NCBI GenBank assembly: GCA_040226215.1
Contig: JAVKFF010000088.1
Span: 1 to 29,162, forward strand
DNA length: 29,162 nucleotides
Reading direction: 5' to 3'
Source of the DNA: JAVKFF01 sp040226215
GTDB lineage: Bacteria > Pseudomonadota > Alphaproteobacteria > DSM-16000 > Inquilinaceae
Under the pieces are notes generated by a model, which searched no databases, had not been told where the DNA came from, and worked only from the letters and a program-made list of their open reading frames with translations. This document shows positions 9,030 to 17,104 of the stretch, one piece after another (position 1 is the stretch's first letter; each line of letters opens with the position of its first letter). Both the position numbers and the translations under genes were made by a program.

Positions 9030-10106
9030 ATGACGGCGACACCGGGTGCCGAGGCGGCAGGGGCGCGGCGTAGCGGTGGCGCGGCGACGGCGCTGGCGGT
9101 CTACGCGGTACCGCTCGGCCTCGCCGCCCTCCTGCTCGTGGCCGTGGCGGTGGGACTTGGCGCCGGGCGATACGCCATCGGGTTCGGCGACATCATGACC
9201 ATCGTCGGCGGCTGGGTCGGCATCGGGCCGGGCAGCGCCGGGGTGGCGGAGACCGACTGGCGGGTGGTCGAGCTGGTGCGCTTACCGCGCCTGCTGGTCG
9301 GCGCGCTGACCGGGGCCGGGCTGGCGCTTTCCGGCGCCGCTCTGCAAGGCGTCTTCCGCAATCCCCTGGTCGGGCCGCAGCTGATCGGCGTCTCCTCGGG
9401 CGCGGCCTTTGGCGGGGCGCTGGCGATCCTGCTCTTGCTCGGCACCGCGGCGCTGATCGGGCTCGCCTTCGGCTTCGGCCTGCTGGCCATGCTGGTCGTC
9501 TACGTGATCAGCCGCCAGGACGGCCGCTCCTCGGTATTGATGCTGGTGCTGGCGGGGGTGGTGATCTCCGCCTTCTTCTCCGCCCTGGTGTCGCTCTCGA
9601 TGTATCTCGCCGACCCGACCGACACGCTGCCGGCCATCGTGTTCTGGCTGATGGGCTCGTTCGCCACGGCCAGCTTCGACAAGGTGTGGATCATCCTGGC
9701 GGCGATGACGGTCTTCGGCGTGCCGCTCCTGGCCATGCGCTTCTCGATCAACGTGCTGTCCCTGGGCGACGAGGAGGCAGAGGCGCTGGGCGTCCGGGTC
9801 GAGCGCACGCGCTGGATCGCGCTGATCGCGGTCACCGGCATCACCGCCGCCTCGGTGGCCATCGCCGGCATCGTCGGCTGGGTGGGGCTGGTGGTGCCGC
9901 ACCTGGCGCGCATGCTGGTCGGGCCCGACCACCGGGCGCTGCTGCCGGCCTCCGCCCTGCTCGGCGCCAGCTACATGATCGCGGTCGACACGCTGGCGCG
10001 CACGCTGACCCCGGCGGAGATTCCGCTCGGCATCCTGACCGCCATCGTCGGGGCGCCGATCTTCGCGGTGCTGCTGCGCCGCACCCAGAACAAGGGCTGG
10101 AACTGA
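9030..10106 (+). CDS. FecCD-family ABC permease
   Basis: 358 residues, a multi-span inner-membrane subunit of the FecCD/BtuC family, which works as a homodimer of ten-helix subunits. Recognisable stretches are GAALQGVFRNPLVGPQLIGV, GIVGWVGLVVPHLARMLVG (the cytoplasmic loop that meets the ATPase) and the ending from EIPLGILTAIVG. It would pass the chelated metal from the binding protein into the cytoplasm. The ATG is preceded by a GGAGGGGGCGGG purine-rich run. Its stop codon overlaps the next start (TGATG), so translation with the ATPase is coupled. Full family length; nothing looks broken. Confidence 0.93.
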   Translation: MTATPGAEAAGARRSGGAATALAVYAVPLGLAALLLVAVAVGLGAGRYAIGFGDIMTIVGGWVGIGPGSAGVAETDWRVVELVRLPRLLVGALTGAGLALSGAALQGVFRNPLVGPQLIGVSSGAAFGGALAILLLLGTAALIGLAFGFGLLAMLVVYVISRQDGRSSVLMLVLAGVVISAFFSALVSLSMYLADPTDTLPAIVFWLMGSFATASFDKVWIILAAMTVFGVPLLAMRFSINVLSLGDEEAEALGVRVERTRWIALIAVTGITAASVAIAGIVGWVGLVVPHLARMLVGPDHRALLPASALLGASYMIAVDTLARTLTPAEIPLGILTAIVGAPIFAVLLRRTQNKGWN

Positions 10107-10894
10107 TGATCAGCGTCGAGGATCTGACCTACCGCTATCCGCGCACGCCGGCGGCGGTGTTCGAGCGGCACAGCTTCGCCATCGAGACCGGCCGCATCTT
10201 CGCCATCCTGGGACCCAACGGCCGCGGCAAGACGACGCTGCTGAAATGCCTCGCCGGACTCGTCCGGCCGACGGCAGGCCACATCGCGGTCGCCGGCAGC
10301 ATGGGCTATGTGCCGCAGCACTTCGCCACCCCCTTCGCCTACTCGGTGCGCGACATCGTGGTGATGGGCCGGGCCCGGCATGTCGGTCTGTTCGGGTCGC
10401 CGACACAGGCCGACCGGGCCGTGGCGGAGCGGGCATTGGCCGAACTCGGCATCGCGCGCTTCGCCGAGCGGCCGATCACGGCACTCTCGGGCGGCGAACG
10501 GCAGATGGTGATGATCGCCCGGGCGCTGGCCTCCGAACCGGAGATCATGGTGCTGGACGAGCCGACCTCGTCGCTGGACTTCCGCAACCAGGCGATCGTG
10601 CTGGCGACGCTGAGGCGGTTGCGTGAGACACACTGCCTGACCATCGTCATGACCACGCACGACCCGCAGCACGCGCTGGAGGTGGCCGACCAGGCCCTGC
10701 TGATGCATGGCGGGACCGGCTACGAGGTCGGCAGCGCAGACACCATGCTGACCGAGGAGCGGCTGAGCGCGCTCTACGGCCTGCCGATTCGGGCGGCCAT
10801 GGTCGCGCGTGGCGGCCGCCGGACCCCGACCATGGTGCCGATGCTGGGCGATGGACCCCGCGGCACGCCGGATGCGGCGCGGTCGGTGGCATGA
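10106..10894 (+). CDS. ABC ATPase, FecE/FhuC type
   Basis: 262 residues. Walker A is GPNGRGKTT; Arg replaces the more common Ala or Ser but keeps the GK[ST] core. Q-loop YVPQH, signature LSGGERQM, Walker B IMVLDEPTSSLDF and switch THD are complete. It powers the preceding permease. The start overlaps the permease stop by one base. A C-terminal tail after LPIRAAMV (about 30 residues, Gly/Arg/Pro-rich) extends beyond the usual end. The last four bases (ATGA) overlap the next gene, so the two following uncharacterised proteins are made from the same transcript. Confidence 0.93.
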   Translation: MISVEDLTYRYPRTPAAVFERHSFAIETGRIFAILGPNGRGKTTLLKCLAGLVRPTAGHIAVAGSMGYVPQHFATPFAYSVRDIVVMGRARHVGLFGSPTQADRAVAERALAELGIARFAERPITALSGGERQMVMIARALASEPEIMVLDEPTSSLDFRNQAIVLATLRRLRETHCLTIVMTTHDPQHALEVADQALLMHGGTGYEVGSADTMLTEERLSALYGLPIRAAMVARGGRRTPTMVPMLGDGPRGTPDAARSVA

Positions 10895-11511
10895 GCGTCC
10901 GCCTCGCCTATCTGTCGCCCCGGCGAGGCCGTCGCGCGCCCTTCGCCGACCTCGCGCCGGGGCACGTCCGTGTCGAGGCGGTGCACGAGGGCGAGCTCAC
11001 GCGTTTGGCGCCGGACGCCTGCGCGGCGCTATTGGTGCCCATGCATATCGACCAGCGCCGCTTCGCCGCCAAGTCGGCCTGGATCGACGCCTTCTTCCGG
11101 GCTGGCGGCACGCTGGTGTTCAACGGTCTGCTCGCCTACCCCTTCCGGCCGGAGCTCGGCGTCTTCGAGCCGTTGCAGCGGCCGGGGCTGTCGGCCCTGC
11201 ATGTCCGCGTCGACCAGTCCCACCCGGTCTGGCATGGCGTCGACGCCGCCGACCTGACCTTCAGGCGCGGCGTCGCCGGCTTCTACGGTCGCGGCGCCAA
11301 CCCGCCGCCGGACGGTGCGCGGGTCATCGGCACCCTGGCCCGCGGGCGCGTGCCGGTCGACTGGGAGTGGGCGGTGCCCGGTGGTGGGTGCCTGTTGATG
11401 CATGCCGGCAACGATCTGTGGATGTATGCCCGCGACGACTCCAGCGCCGCGGCGCTGACCCCGCAATTGCTGAGCTGGTGCGCCCACGGCCGGGCGCGGA
11501 ACGCGGTTTGA
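10891..11511 (+). CDS. Uncharacterised protein, possible GATase/ThuA-like fold (copy A)
   Basis: 206 residues, no signal peptide, so probably cytoplasmic. It begins MSVRLAYLSPRRGRR. CAALLVPMHIDQRRF is followed by AGGTLVFNGLLAYPFRP, an alternating strand/helix pattern with a strand-end Gly reminiscent of class I glutamine-amidotransferase or ThuA-like folds. I see no obvious Cys-His-Glu triad. The end reads GGGCLLMHAGNDLWMYARDDSS. It overlaps the ATPase stop by ATGA and overlaps the next gene at one base. The next protein shows the same order of motifs, so the pair looks like an old tandem duplication. Function unknown; co-expression with a metal-chelate importer suggests handling of the imported complex. 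Confidence 0.8.
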   Translation: MSVRLAYLSPRRGRRAPFADLAPGHVRVEAVHEGELTRLAPDACAALLVPMHIDQRRFAAKSAWIDAFFRAGGTLVFNGLLAYPFRPELGVFEPLQRPGLSALHVRVDQSHPVWHGVDAADLTFRRGVAGFYGRGANPPPDGARVIGTLARGRVPVDWEWAVPGGGCLLMHAGNDLWMYARDDSSAAALTPQLLSWCAHGRARNAV

Positions 11512-12140
11512 TGGCGCGGACGCGCCCGGCCTCCCGGCCGACCGTGCTGGACGGCGGCACCAGCTATCACGCCTTCGCCATCGGTGATGAGAGCCTCGGT
11601 GCCTGGTACGACCGGCGGCTCTATGTCGAGACGGCGGACACCGCTTCGCTCGCCGACAGCGCGGTCGTGGTGGTGCCCTGCCGGCTGAACCCGGACTGGC
11701 TGGCCGACCATGCCGGGCTGCTGATCGACATTCTGCGGCGGGGCGACACGCTGGTCGTAATGGGCGAGACCGAGCCGGAACGCTGGCTGCCAGGCGCCGG
11801 CCAGACCCCGGTGCCGACGAATTTCTGGTGGTGGCTCGACCCGGAAGCCGAGCTCGGCCTGGCCGTCGGCGCGGCGGGTCACGGTCTGTGGCGCTATTTG
11901 AGCCTGGCCGACGCCACCTGGCATTATCACGGGCATTTCCGGGTGCCGCCGGGCGCCATCTCGGTAATCGACGCGCCGGAGGGCGGCTCGGTTCTGCTCG
12001 ACGACCGGGCGAGCTGGCCGGGCCGGCTGATCCTGACCTCGCTCGACCCCTTCTACCATCATGGTAGCTTCTTCATGCCCGCCGCCAGCAGCTTCCTGCG
12101 CGGCTTCTGCCGCTGGCTGGCCGACGGACTGCCGGACTGA
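11511..12140 (+). CDS. Uncharacterised protein, possible GATase/ThuA-like fold (copy B)
   Basis: 209 residues, apparently cytoplasmic. AVVVVPCRLNPDW and RRGDTLVVMGETEPERWLP match, in order and spacing, LLVPMHIDQRRF and GGTLVFNG..YPFRP of the preceding protein. The end, GRLILTSLDPFYHHGSF followed by a helix ending in CRWLADG, corresponds to the partner's CLLMHAGNDLW... and LLSWCAHG. A Trp-rich stretch (NFWWWLDPEAELG) and several His residues (WHYHGH, YHHGS) are distinctive and could bind a metal, but that is speculation. It starts inside the stop codon of the previous gene (TGATG) and is the last gene of the iron-type operon. I do not recognise an established family. Confidence 0.8.
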   Translation: MARTRPASRPTVLDGGTSYHAFAIGDESLGAWYDRRLYVETADTASLADSAVVVVPCRLNPDWLADHAGLLIDILRRGDTLVVMGETEPERWLPGAGQTPVPTNFWWWLDPEAELGLAVGAAGHGLWRYLSLADATWHYHGHFRVPPGAISVIDAPEGGSVLLDDRASWPGRLILTSLDPFYHHGSFFMPAASSFLRGFCRWLADGLPD

Positions 12141-12166
12141 GCCCCGGGTCGGGCCGGTCACCGCGG

Positions 12167-12295
12167 TCAGATGCGGACCATCGGGAAGACCCAGTAGCGG
12201 CAGAGCGCGAAGACGCCGAGCGGCACGATGCCGACCTAGTGCCAGCCGAGCGCGGCGAGGCGGACGGCGCCGAAGGTGGCGAGGCGACGGATCAT
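12167..12295 (-). pseudogene. Possible short remnant of a membrane-protein gene
   Basis: Reading leftward from an ATG at 12295, the frame gives MIRRLATFGAVRLAALGWH, a TAG at 12236-12238, then VGIVPLGVFALCRYWVFPMVRI and a stop at 12167. The composition and the RYWVF ending faintly recall small GtrA-like membrane proteins. With one stop in 43 codons and no full-length version, it could equally be chance. The rest of the gap, to 12524, shows nothing I can support as a gene. Confidence 0.22.
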
Positions 12296-12524
12296 GGGCC
12301 GGTCGGACCGGCCGGTCGGGGATGGATCGTGCTCCAGGTCATGGCTGTCGCCCGTGCCGTCGGGATGGCTCCTGGCCTCGCTCACCGGCCGTCTTGGAGC
12401 GGATGCCGGTCAGGGGAACCGCTTTGGCGATCCCCCCCGATCGGCTGAATCCCCTCGCTTCGTGCGTCATGAGGATACAGCGGTCGGCGCGGCGGCTGGC
12501 ACATCCGCGGGCCCCCGACACCCA

Positions 12525-13361
12525 TCAAGCGATGCCGTCCGCGAGATCCTCCAGATAGCCGAGCAGGCGGTCCGGCGGGATGGCGCTCTCCCGCACCAGG
12601 CCGTCGAACAGGTTGGCCAGCCGGCGCACCTGGTCGCTGGCGGTGACAACCAGATAGGCGCCGCCGAGATAGATCACCGCCCGGATGGTGCCGAAGACGG
12701 TGAAGGGGGCGGAGTAGTTGCGGCCGCTGTCGTAGAGATGCAGCCGCAGCGCCGGGTAGGTCTCCGCGACCACCTCCGCCATGGTGGCGAGCTGGCGCCG
12801 GCGGATGTCGCGGGAGAGCTGTCGCCAGACGCCCTGGCCGGCGGCGAAGGCGTCCAGGCGCTGGAAGGGCATGGCGATCTCCAGGTCCATGTCGCCGCGG
12901 CGCACGAAGTCGACCATGCTGTCGCCGTGCTCGCTTCTGGCGGCGGCGCGCGCCGGGTCGAACTCGAAGCTCATCACCTCGGGAATGCACAGCGCGTCGG
13001 GCAGCACGGCGGGCACATAGCGCAGCTTGCGGCCGATGCTCTCCTCACGCCAGCGCTTGAGCGGCGAGGCGCCGTCAGCCTCGATCGCGGTCTCGATCTC
13101 GGCGCTGGGCGTGACCTCCTGGCGGCCCTCGGTGACGTTGGACAGCGCGAGCAGCCAGTCGACCGTGACGCCGCCCGTCTCGGCGATGCGGCGCAGGGTC
13201 TCGGCCCGCGGCAGTCGGTCGTGCTCCGGGTCGAGGAACTGGCTGAGCGCCGACCGGTCGACGCCGCTCTCCTCGGCGAAGCGGGTGATGCCTGAATCGC
13301 GGTCGGCCAGCAGCCGGGACAGCCGTTCACGGAACAGCCTTGCGAGTTCGCGCTTGTCCAT
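12525..13361 (-). CDS. XRE-family transcriptional regulator with large C-terminal domain
   Basis: 278 residues from ATG 13361. Residues about 5-72 form a Cro/CI-type helix-turn-helix; the recognition helix lies around GVDRSALSQFL, and VTVDWLLALSN closes the domain. The rest (about 200 residues) is a sensing or oligomerising domain I cannot name; LRLHLYDSGRNYSAPFTVFG and AVIYLGGAYLVV look like an alpha/beta core. A GTG at 13394 could add 11 residues, but those codons overlap palindromic operator-like DNA, so I prefer the ATG. Neither start has a good ribosome-binding site. It diverges from the desaturase gene and probably regulates itself and that operon. Confidence 0.82.
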   Translation of the reverse strand: MDKRELARLFRERLSRLLADRDSGITRFAEESGVDRSALSQFLDPEHDRLPRAETLRRIAETGGVTVDWLLALSNVTEGRQEVTPSAEIETAIEADGASPLKRWREESIGRKLRYVPAVLPDALCIPEVMSFEFDPARAAARSEHGDSMVDFVRRGDMDLEIAMPFQRLDAFAAGQGVWRQLSRDIRRRQLATMAEVVAETYPALRLHLYDSGRNYSAPFTVFGTIRAVIYLGGAYLVVTASDQVRRLANLFDGLVRESAIPPDRLLGYLEDLADGIA

Positions 13362-13518
13362 TTGTGTGATATCGCATGGATTTTGTGTAATCACAATCTA
13401 GTCAGCTGATCTGTGCAGAAATGGTGATTACGCGACAGATTCACTCGATTGCGCCGATGCCTGTATCGCGGTGCAATGTACGATAGAGTTTTCCCAAGTC
13501 CGTCAAAGCGTTGTGACC
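13362..13518. promoter_or_regulatory. Divergent promoter region between regulator and desaturase
   Basis: GTAATCAC (13387-13394) and GTGATTAC (13424-13431) form an inverted repeat across the gap. TTTGTGTGATATC at 13361-13373 and TTTTGTGTAATCACA at 13381-13395 repeat the TTTGTGT.AT core. These are good candidates for binding sites of the adjacent XRE regulator. A weak rightward promoter may be TTGCGC (13449-13454), a 17-bp spacer, and TGCAAT (13472-13477). Confidence 0.45.
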
Positions 13519-14439
13519 ATGAACCGTGCGATCACCCGAAGCCGGGCGGCCGTCGAGTGGCCGACCCTGCTCGTCACTCTCGGCTGCTACGCCGCCTGGC
13601 TGGCCGCAACCGCCATGGCCGCGACGATCGGCCTGATGCCCGCCATCCTGGTGACGGCGCTCACGATCACCCTGCATTCCTCGCTGCAGCACGAAACCAT
13701 CCATGGCCACCCGTTGCCCAGCCGGCGGCTGAGCGAGGGACTGGTGTTTCCCGCGCTGGGCCTGGTACAGCCCTATGGCCGCTTCCGCGACAGTCATCTC
13801 GCCCACCACCGCACGGCGAACCTGACCGATCCGCTGGACGATCCGGAGTCGAACCACCTCGTCGCGGCGCGCTGGGCGGCGCTGCCCTGGCCCTGCCGGG
13901 CAGTGCTGGCGGCGAACAACACGCTGCTCGGCCGCTTCCTGATCGGCCCGGCCATGGGTACGCTGTCCCTGGCGGTCGGGGACGTGCGCGCGCTGCTGCG
14001 GGGCGAGCGGGGGATCGCCGCCGCCTGGGCCTGGCACGGTCTGGCTCTGCTGCCGGTCCTGGCCTGGCTCGCCTTCGTCGCGACGCTGCCGTTCTGGGCC
14101 TATCTCGTGGCCGCCTATCTCGGCATGTCGATCCTGCGGGTGCGAACGTTCCTTGAACACCAGCCCCATGACGACAGGGCGCGGCGCAGCGTGATCATCG
14201 AGGATCGCGGCCCGCTCGCCTTCCTCTTCCTCAACAATAACCTGCACGCCGTCCACCACGCCTATCCGGGCGCGCCCTGGTATCGGCTGCCGGCGCTCTA
14301 TCGGCGCGGCCGCGACGTCTTCCTGCGCCGCAATGGCGGCTACCGCTACGGCTCCTACCGGGAGATCGCCAGGCGCCATCTGCTCAGCGCCAAGGACCCG
14401 GTCGTGCACCCCGATCACCGGCGGCAGGGGACCGCCTGA
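13519..14439 (+). CDS. Membrane fatty-acid desaturase family protein
   Basis: 306 residues, integral membrane di-iron enzyme. The three histidine boxes are present: HETIH (58-62), HLAHH (93-97) and HAVHH (243-247), the last within NNNLHAVHHAYPGAPW. RTFLEHQ precedes the third box, as in many bacterial relatives. Such enzymes insert a double bond or hydroxyl into acyl chains or lipid-like substrates at the inner membrane using O2. The ATG at 13519 gives a normal short N-terminus; an upstream ATG would add 16 residues. The stop overlaps the next start (TGATG), so it is coupled to a PhnD-like protein, and the divergent XRE gene is its likely regulator. The substrate is not evident. Confidence 0.88.
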   Translation: MNRAITRSRAAVEWPTLLVTLGCYAAWLAATAMAATIGLMPAILVTALTITLHSSLQHETIHGHPLPSRRLSEGLVFPALGLVQPYGRFRDSHLAHHRTANLTDPLDDPESNHLVAARWAALPWPCRAVLAANNTLLGRFLIGPAMGTLSLAVGDVRALLRGERGIAAAWAWHGLALLPVLAWLAFVATLPFWAYLVAAYLGMSILRVRTFLEHQPHDDRARRSVIIEDRGPLAFLFLNNNLHAVHHAYPGAPWYRLPALYRRGRDVFLRRNGGYRYGSYREIARRHLLSAKDPVVHPDHRRQGTA

Positions 14440-15320
14440 TGGCCGGCGTGCCCCTGGCCGTCTTGCCGATGTACGACTGGCCGGAGGTGCGCGACGCCAC
14501 CGACCGGCTCTGGGCCTGTCTGCGCGTGGCGCTGCGGGCGGCGGGGTTCGCGGCACCCGAGGCACTCGACCGGGCCATCGCGCCCTGGGATGCCTGGCGC
14601 TCGCCCGACCTGCTTCTCGGGCAGACCTGCGGACTGCCCTTCCGACGGCATCTCGAGGGGCAGGTGACGCTGCTGGGCGCGCCCGACTACGGCGTCGAGG
14701 GCTGCCCTCCCGGTCACTATCGCAGCGTACTGGTGGCGCGGGCGAACGACCGGCGCGATGGCCTTACCGCCTTCGCCGGCGCGCGCCTGGCGCTCAATGG
14801 CGAGGGCTCGCAATCCGGCCTCGGCGCGCTGGTGGCCGCGTTCGCGCCCGACGAAACCGGTGGCGGCTTCTTCCGCGAGGCGCTGGTCACGGGCGCGCAT
14901 CGCCAGTCGATCGTGGCGATTGCGGAGGATCGGGCTGACATCGCGGCGATCGACGCCATCTCCTGGCGTCTGGCGCAGGCGCACGAACCGGCGGCGCGGC
15001 GCCTGCGGGTCGTCGGCCTGACCCCGCCCACGCCGGGGCTGCCCTTCATCTCCGCGGCAGGACGGGACCAGGCCGCCCTCGCTGGCGCCGTTGAGCGGGG
15101 CCTGGCATCGCTCGATGACGCAGCGGCACGGGTTCTTGGCATCGCAGGTTTCGCCCGGTTCGTCGCGGCCGACTACGCCGTCATCGATCCCGCCGTCTCG
15201 CTGGGCGACCTGGTCGCGCGGCCGGCGCACCCCGAAGTCGCCCGCCCCGAAGTCGCCCGCCCCGAGGTCGCCCACCCCGAGGTCGCCTCTCCCGAGGTCG
15301 AGCGCCCTGAACCGGCCTGA
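14439..15320 (+). CDS. PhnD-like (phosphate/phosphonate-type) solute-binding domain protein, no signal peptide
   Basis: 293 residues. AVLPMYDWPEV at the start, DLLLGQTCGLPF (about residues 57-68), the central hydrophobic strands and LALNGEGSQSGLGAL fit the two-lobed PhnD-like periplasmic-binding fold. No signal peptide or lipobox is visible, so it appears to stay in the cytoplasm, which is odd for this fold. Such orphan copies can act as sensors or carriers. No permease or ATPase adjoins it. The C-terminus carries five near-identical PEVAx pentapeptides from a 15-bp tandem repeat. It is translationally coupled to the desaturase, suggesting a shared process that I cannot define. Confidence 0.78.
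   Translation: MAGVPLAVLPMYDWPEVRDATDRLWACLRVALRAAGFAAPEALDRAIAPWDAWRSPDLLLGQTCGLPFRRHLEGQVTLLGAPDYGVEGCPPGHYRSVLVARANDRRDGLTAFAGARLALNGEGSQSGLGALVAAFAPDETGGGFFREALVTGAHRQSIVAIAEDRADIAAIDAISWRLAQAHEPAARRLRVVGLTPPTPGLPFISAAGRDQAALAGAVERGLASLDDAAARVLGIAGFARFVAADYAVIDPAVSLGDLVARPAHPEVARPEVARPEVAHPEVASPEVERPEPA
15231..15305 (+). repeat. Five 15-bp tandem repeats encoding PEVAx
   Basis: Units of CCCGA[A/G]GTCGCCCGC begin at 15231, 15246, 15261, 15276 and 15291 and keep frame at the 3' end of the PhnD-like gene. The first two are identical and the others differ by a few bases. Copy number is likely to vary between strains by slippage. Confidence 0.85.
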
Positions 15321-15443
15321 AAGTCGCCAGATTGGCAGCCGACGCGCCCGATGCTAGCCTCAATCATCGACGAATGATCGGACCGCGCTCGACATCCGCC
15401 AGGGACGGCGGTGGCCGGCGCGTCTGCCCTGGGGGAGTCGGGC

Positions 15444-17060
15444 ATGCCCGTTTCGCGGATCGCCAGCCTTGTGGCCGTCCTTCTGCTGACGCTGTCAGCG
15501 GTGCCGGCGCTGGCCGAGCGCGTGGCGCTGGTCATCGGCAATGCCGACTACGAGTCTTCCCGCGATCTCCGCAACCCGGCCAACGATGCCGAGGACATGG
15601 CGGCGCGGCTGGCCGAGATCGGCTTCCGCGTGCATGGCGGCGGCGCGCACGTCAACCTGACGCGCGAGGCGATGGTCGACGTCGCGCGGGACTTCACCAA
15701 CTCGCTGCAGGAAGGCGACATCGCCCTCTACTACTATGCCGGCCATGGCGCGGAGTACGAGGGCGAGAACTATCTGATCCCGACCGATGACGGCTCCATC
15801 GCCTTCGCCGACGACCTGCCGGACTACGCTTATTCGGCCAGTTCCATCCTGCAGCGCCTGGCCGGACGGCCCGGCGTGACCAGCATCCTGATCCTGGACG
15901 CCTGCCGCAACAACCCGCTGCCCGAACGCGTGGGCACGCGCACCGTGCAGCAGGGCCTGGCGCAGATGGAGGCGCCGGTCGGCACCTCCGCCTTCATCAT
16001 ATACGCCGCCGGCAAGGGCCAGACCGCGGCCGATGGCGAGGGACGCAACAGCCTGTTCACCGAGGCCCTGCTGCAGGCCCTGCGGAACCCGGCGCGGGGC
16101 ATCGACGACATCGTCTACGAGGTCTCGTATGCGGTGCGCATCGCCACAGAGGGCTCCCAGGTGCCGTGGGCCGAGATCGCCATCGCCGGGCGCCAGGTGC
16201 CTTTCCTGGTCGATCCGGTGGATACGCCGCCGGCGCCCGAACCCGCCGGCCCGTCGGTCGAGGATCTGGCCTGGCAGGGGATCGCCGGGCTGGACAACCC
16301 GTCCGTGCGCTTCGCCGCGCTGCTGGCCTTCGTCGAGCGCTTCCCCGAGGGCGCGCACGCGGCGGAAGCCCGTACGCTGATCGCCGCCTTCGAAGCGGCC
16401 GCGGCCGCGGGCGACGGCGAGCGACCGGAGGGAGTCATCGTCTCCGGACCGGTGGTCGGCGGCGACGACGATGCCAGTGCCAGTGCCAGTGCCGGTGCCG
16501 GTGCCGGATCGGCCGAAACGCAGGAAGGGCGACGACCCTGGTTCGGCGCCGCGGATGCGGGTGTGGAGGCGGTGCCGGCGGCGGGCGCGCAGGAAACGGT
16601 GGACCTGAACTCCAACTGGGCCTGGACGGTCAGCGAGACCGTCACCGTCGGGCCGGTCCGCGGCGATGGCGAGCCGTTCTACGGCCGACTGAACCTGTCC
16701 GCCGGCTTCCTGCCCGATCCGCAACGCTTCGCGCTGCAGGCGGGCGGCTTCGAGGACGCCAGCCAGCTCGACGACAGCTGCCGCGGCTTCATCGCCCGCG
16801 ATCCCGACTACTTGCTTAATTATACCGCCGGTGCCTACCGGCTTTTCCTGTCGGCGACGAGTTACGAAGATACCGTCCTCGTGGTCCGCGATCCGGACGG
16901 CGTATGGCATTGCAATGACGACTACCAATACCTGAATCCAGCCGTCGGGTTCCCCAATCCCCGGAGCGGCGAGTACCGCATCTGGGTCGGCACCTACCAG
17001 AACACGGGGAATTTTCCGACGTCGCAGCTTTTGATTTCCGAGATGGGGCCGCAATTCTGA
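15444..17060 (+). CDS. Exported caspase-family (C14) peptidase with C-terminal PPC-like domain
   Basis: 538 residues. Signal peptide: MPVSRIASLVAVLLLTL, cleavage after PALA. The caspase p20-like domain begins at RVALVIGNADY (26-36); the catalytic His101 is in YYAGHGAEY and Cys154 in ILDACRNNP, both intact. Residues about 270-325 look helical, followed by an Ala/Ser/Gly spacer (344-356, from 6-bp repeats). Residues 418-538 form a beta-rich domain starting GFLPDP, with Cys446 and Cys490 (WHCNDD) as a probable disulfide. The same domain ends the next protein. GGGGGAG six bases before ATG 15444 supports this start. Exported bacterial caspase-like proteins are known, but their targets are mostly unknown; caspase relatives often cut after basic or acidic residues. 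It probably acts in the periplasm. Confidence 0.87.
   Translation: MPVSRIASLVAVLLLTLSAVPALAERVALVIGNADYESSRDLRNPANDAEDMAARLAEIGFRVHGGGAHVNLTREAMVDVARDFTNSLQEGDIALYYYAGHGAEYEGENYLIPTDDGSIAFADDLPDYAYSASSILQRLAGRPGVTSILILDACRNNPLPERVGTRTVQQGLAQMEAPVGTSAFIIYAAGKGQTAADGEGRNSLFTEALLQALRNPARGIDDIVYEVSYAVRIATEGSQVPWAEIAIAGRQVPFLVDPVDTPPAPEPAGPSVEDLAWQGIAGLDNPSVRFAALLAFVERFPEGAHAAEARTLIAAFEAAAAAGDGERPEGVIVSGPVVGGDDDASASASAGAGAGSAETQEGRRPWFGAADAGVEAVPAAGAQETVDLNSNWAWTVSETVTVGPVRGDGEPFYGRLNLSAGFLPDPQRFALQAGGFEDASQLDDSCRGFIARDPDYLLNYTAGAYRLFLSATSYEDTVLVVRDPDGVWHCNDDYQYLNPAVGFPNPRSGEYRIWVGTYQNTGNFPTSQLLISEMGPQF
16473..16508 (+). repeat. Hexanucleotide repeat in the caspase gene
   Basis: Six consecutive 6-bp units, three GCCAGT then GCCGGT, GCCGGT and GCCGGA. 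They encode an Ala-Ser/Ala-Gly spacer between the caspase part and the C-terminal domain. Frame is kept for any copy number, so linker length may vary. Confidence 0.8.
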
Positions 17061-17104
17061 GCCCTGACCGGCCTGTTGACATCGTTGAGGGGGAGATCTG
17101 GTCG

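Noticed and set aside
12276..13295. Rightward open frame opposite the XRE regulator
   Set aside because: Low-complexity shadow composition, whereas the minus strand has a clear helix-turn-helix.
15231..15305. CRISPR-like array
   Set aside because: Units are 15 bp, directly adjacent without spacers, and in frame with a coding sequence.
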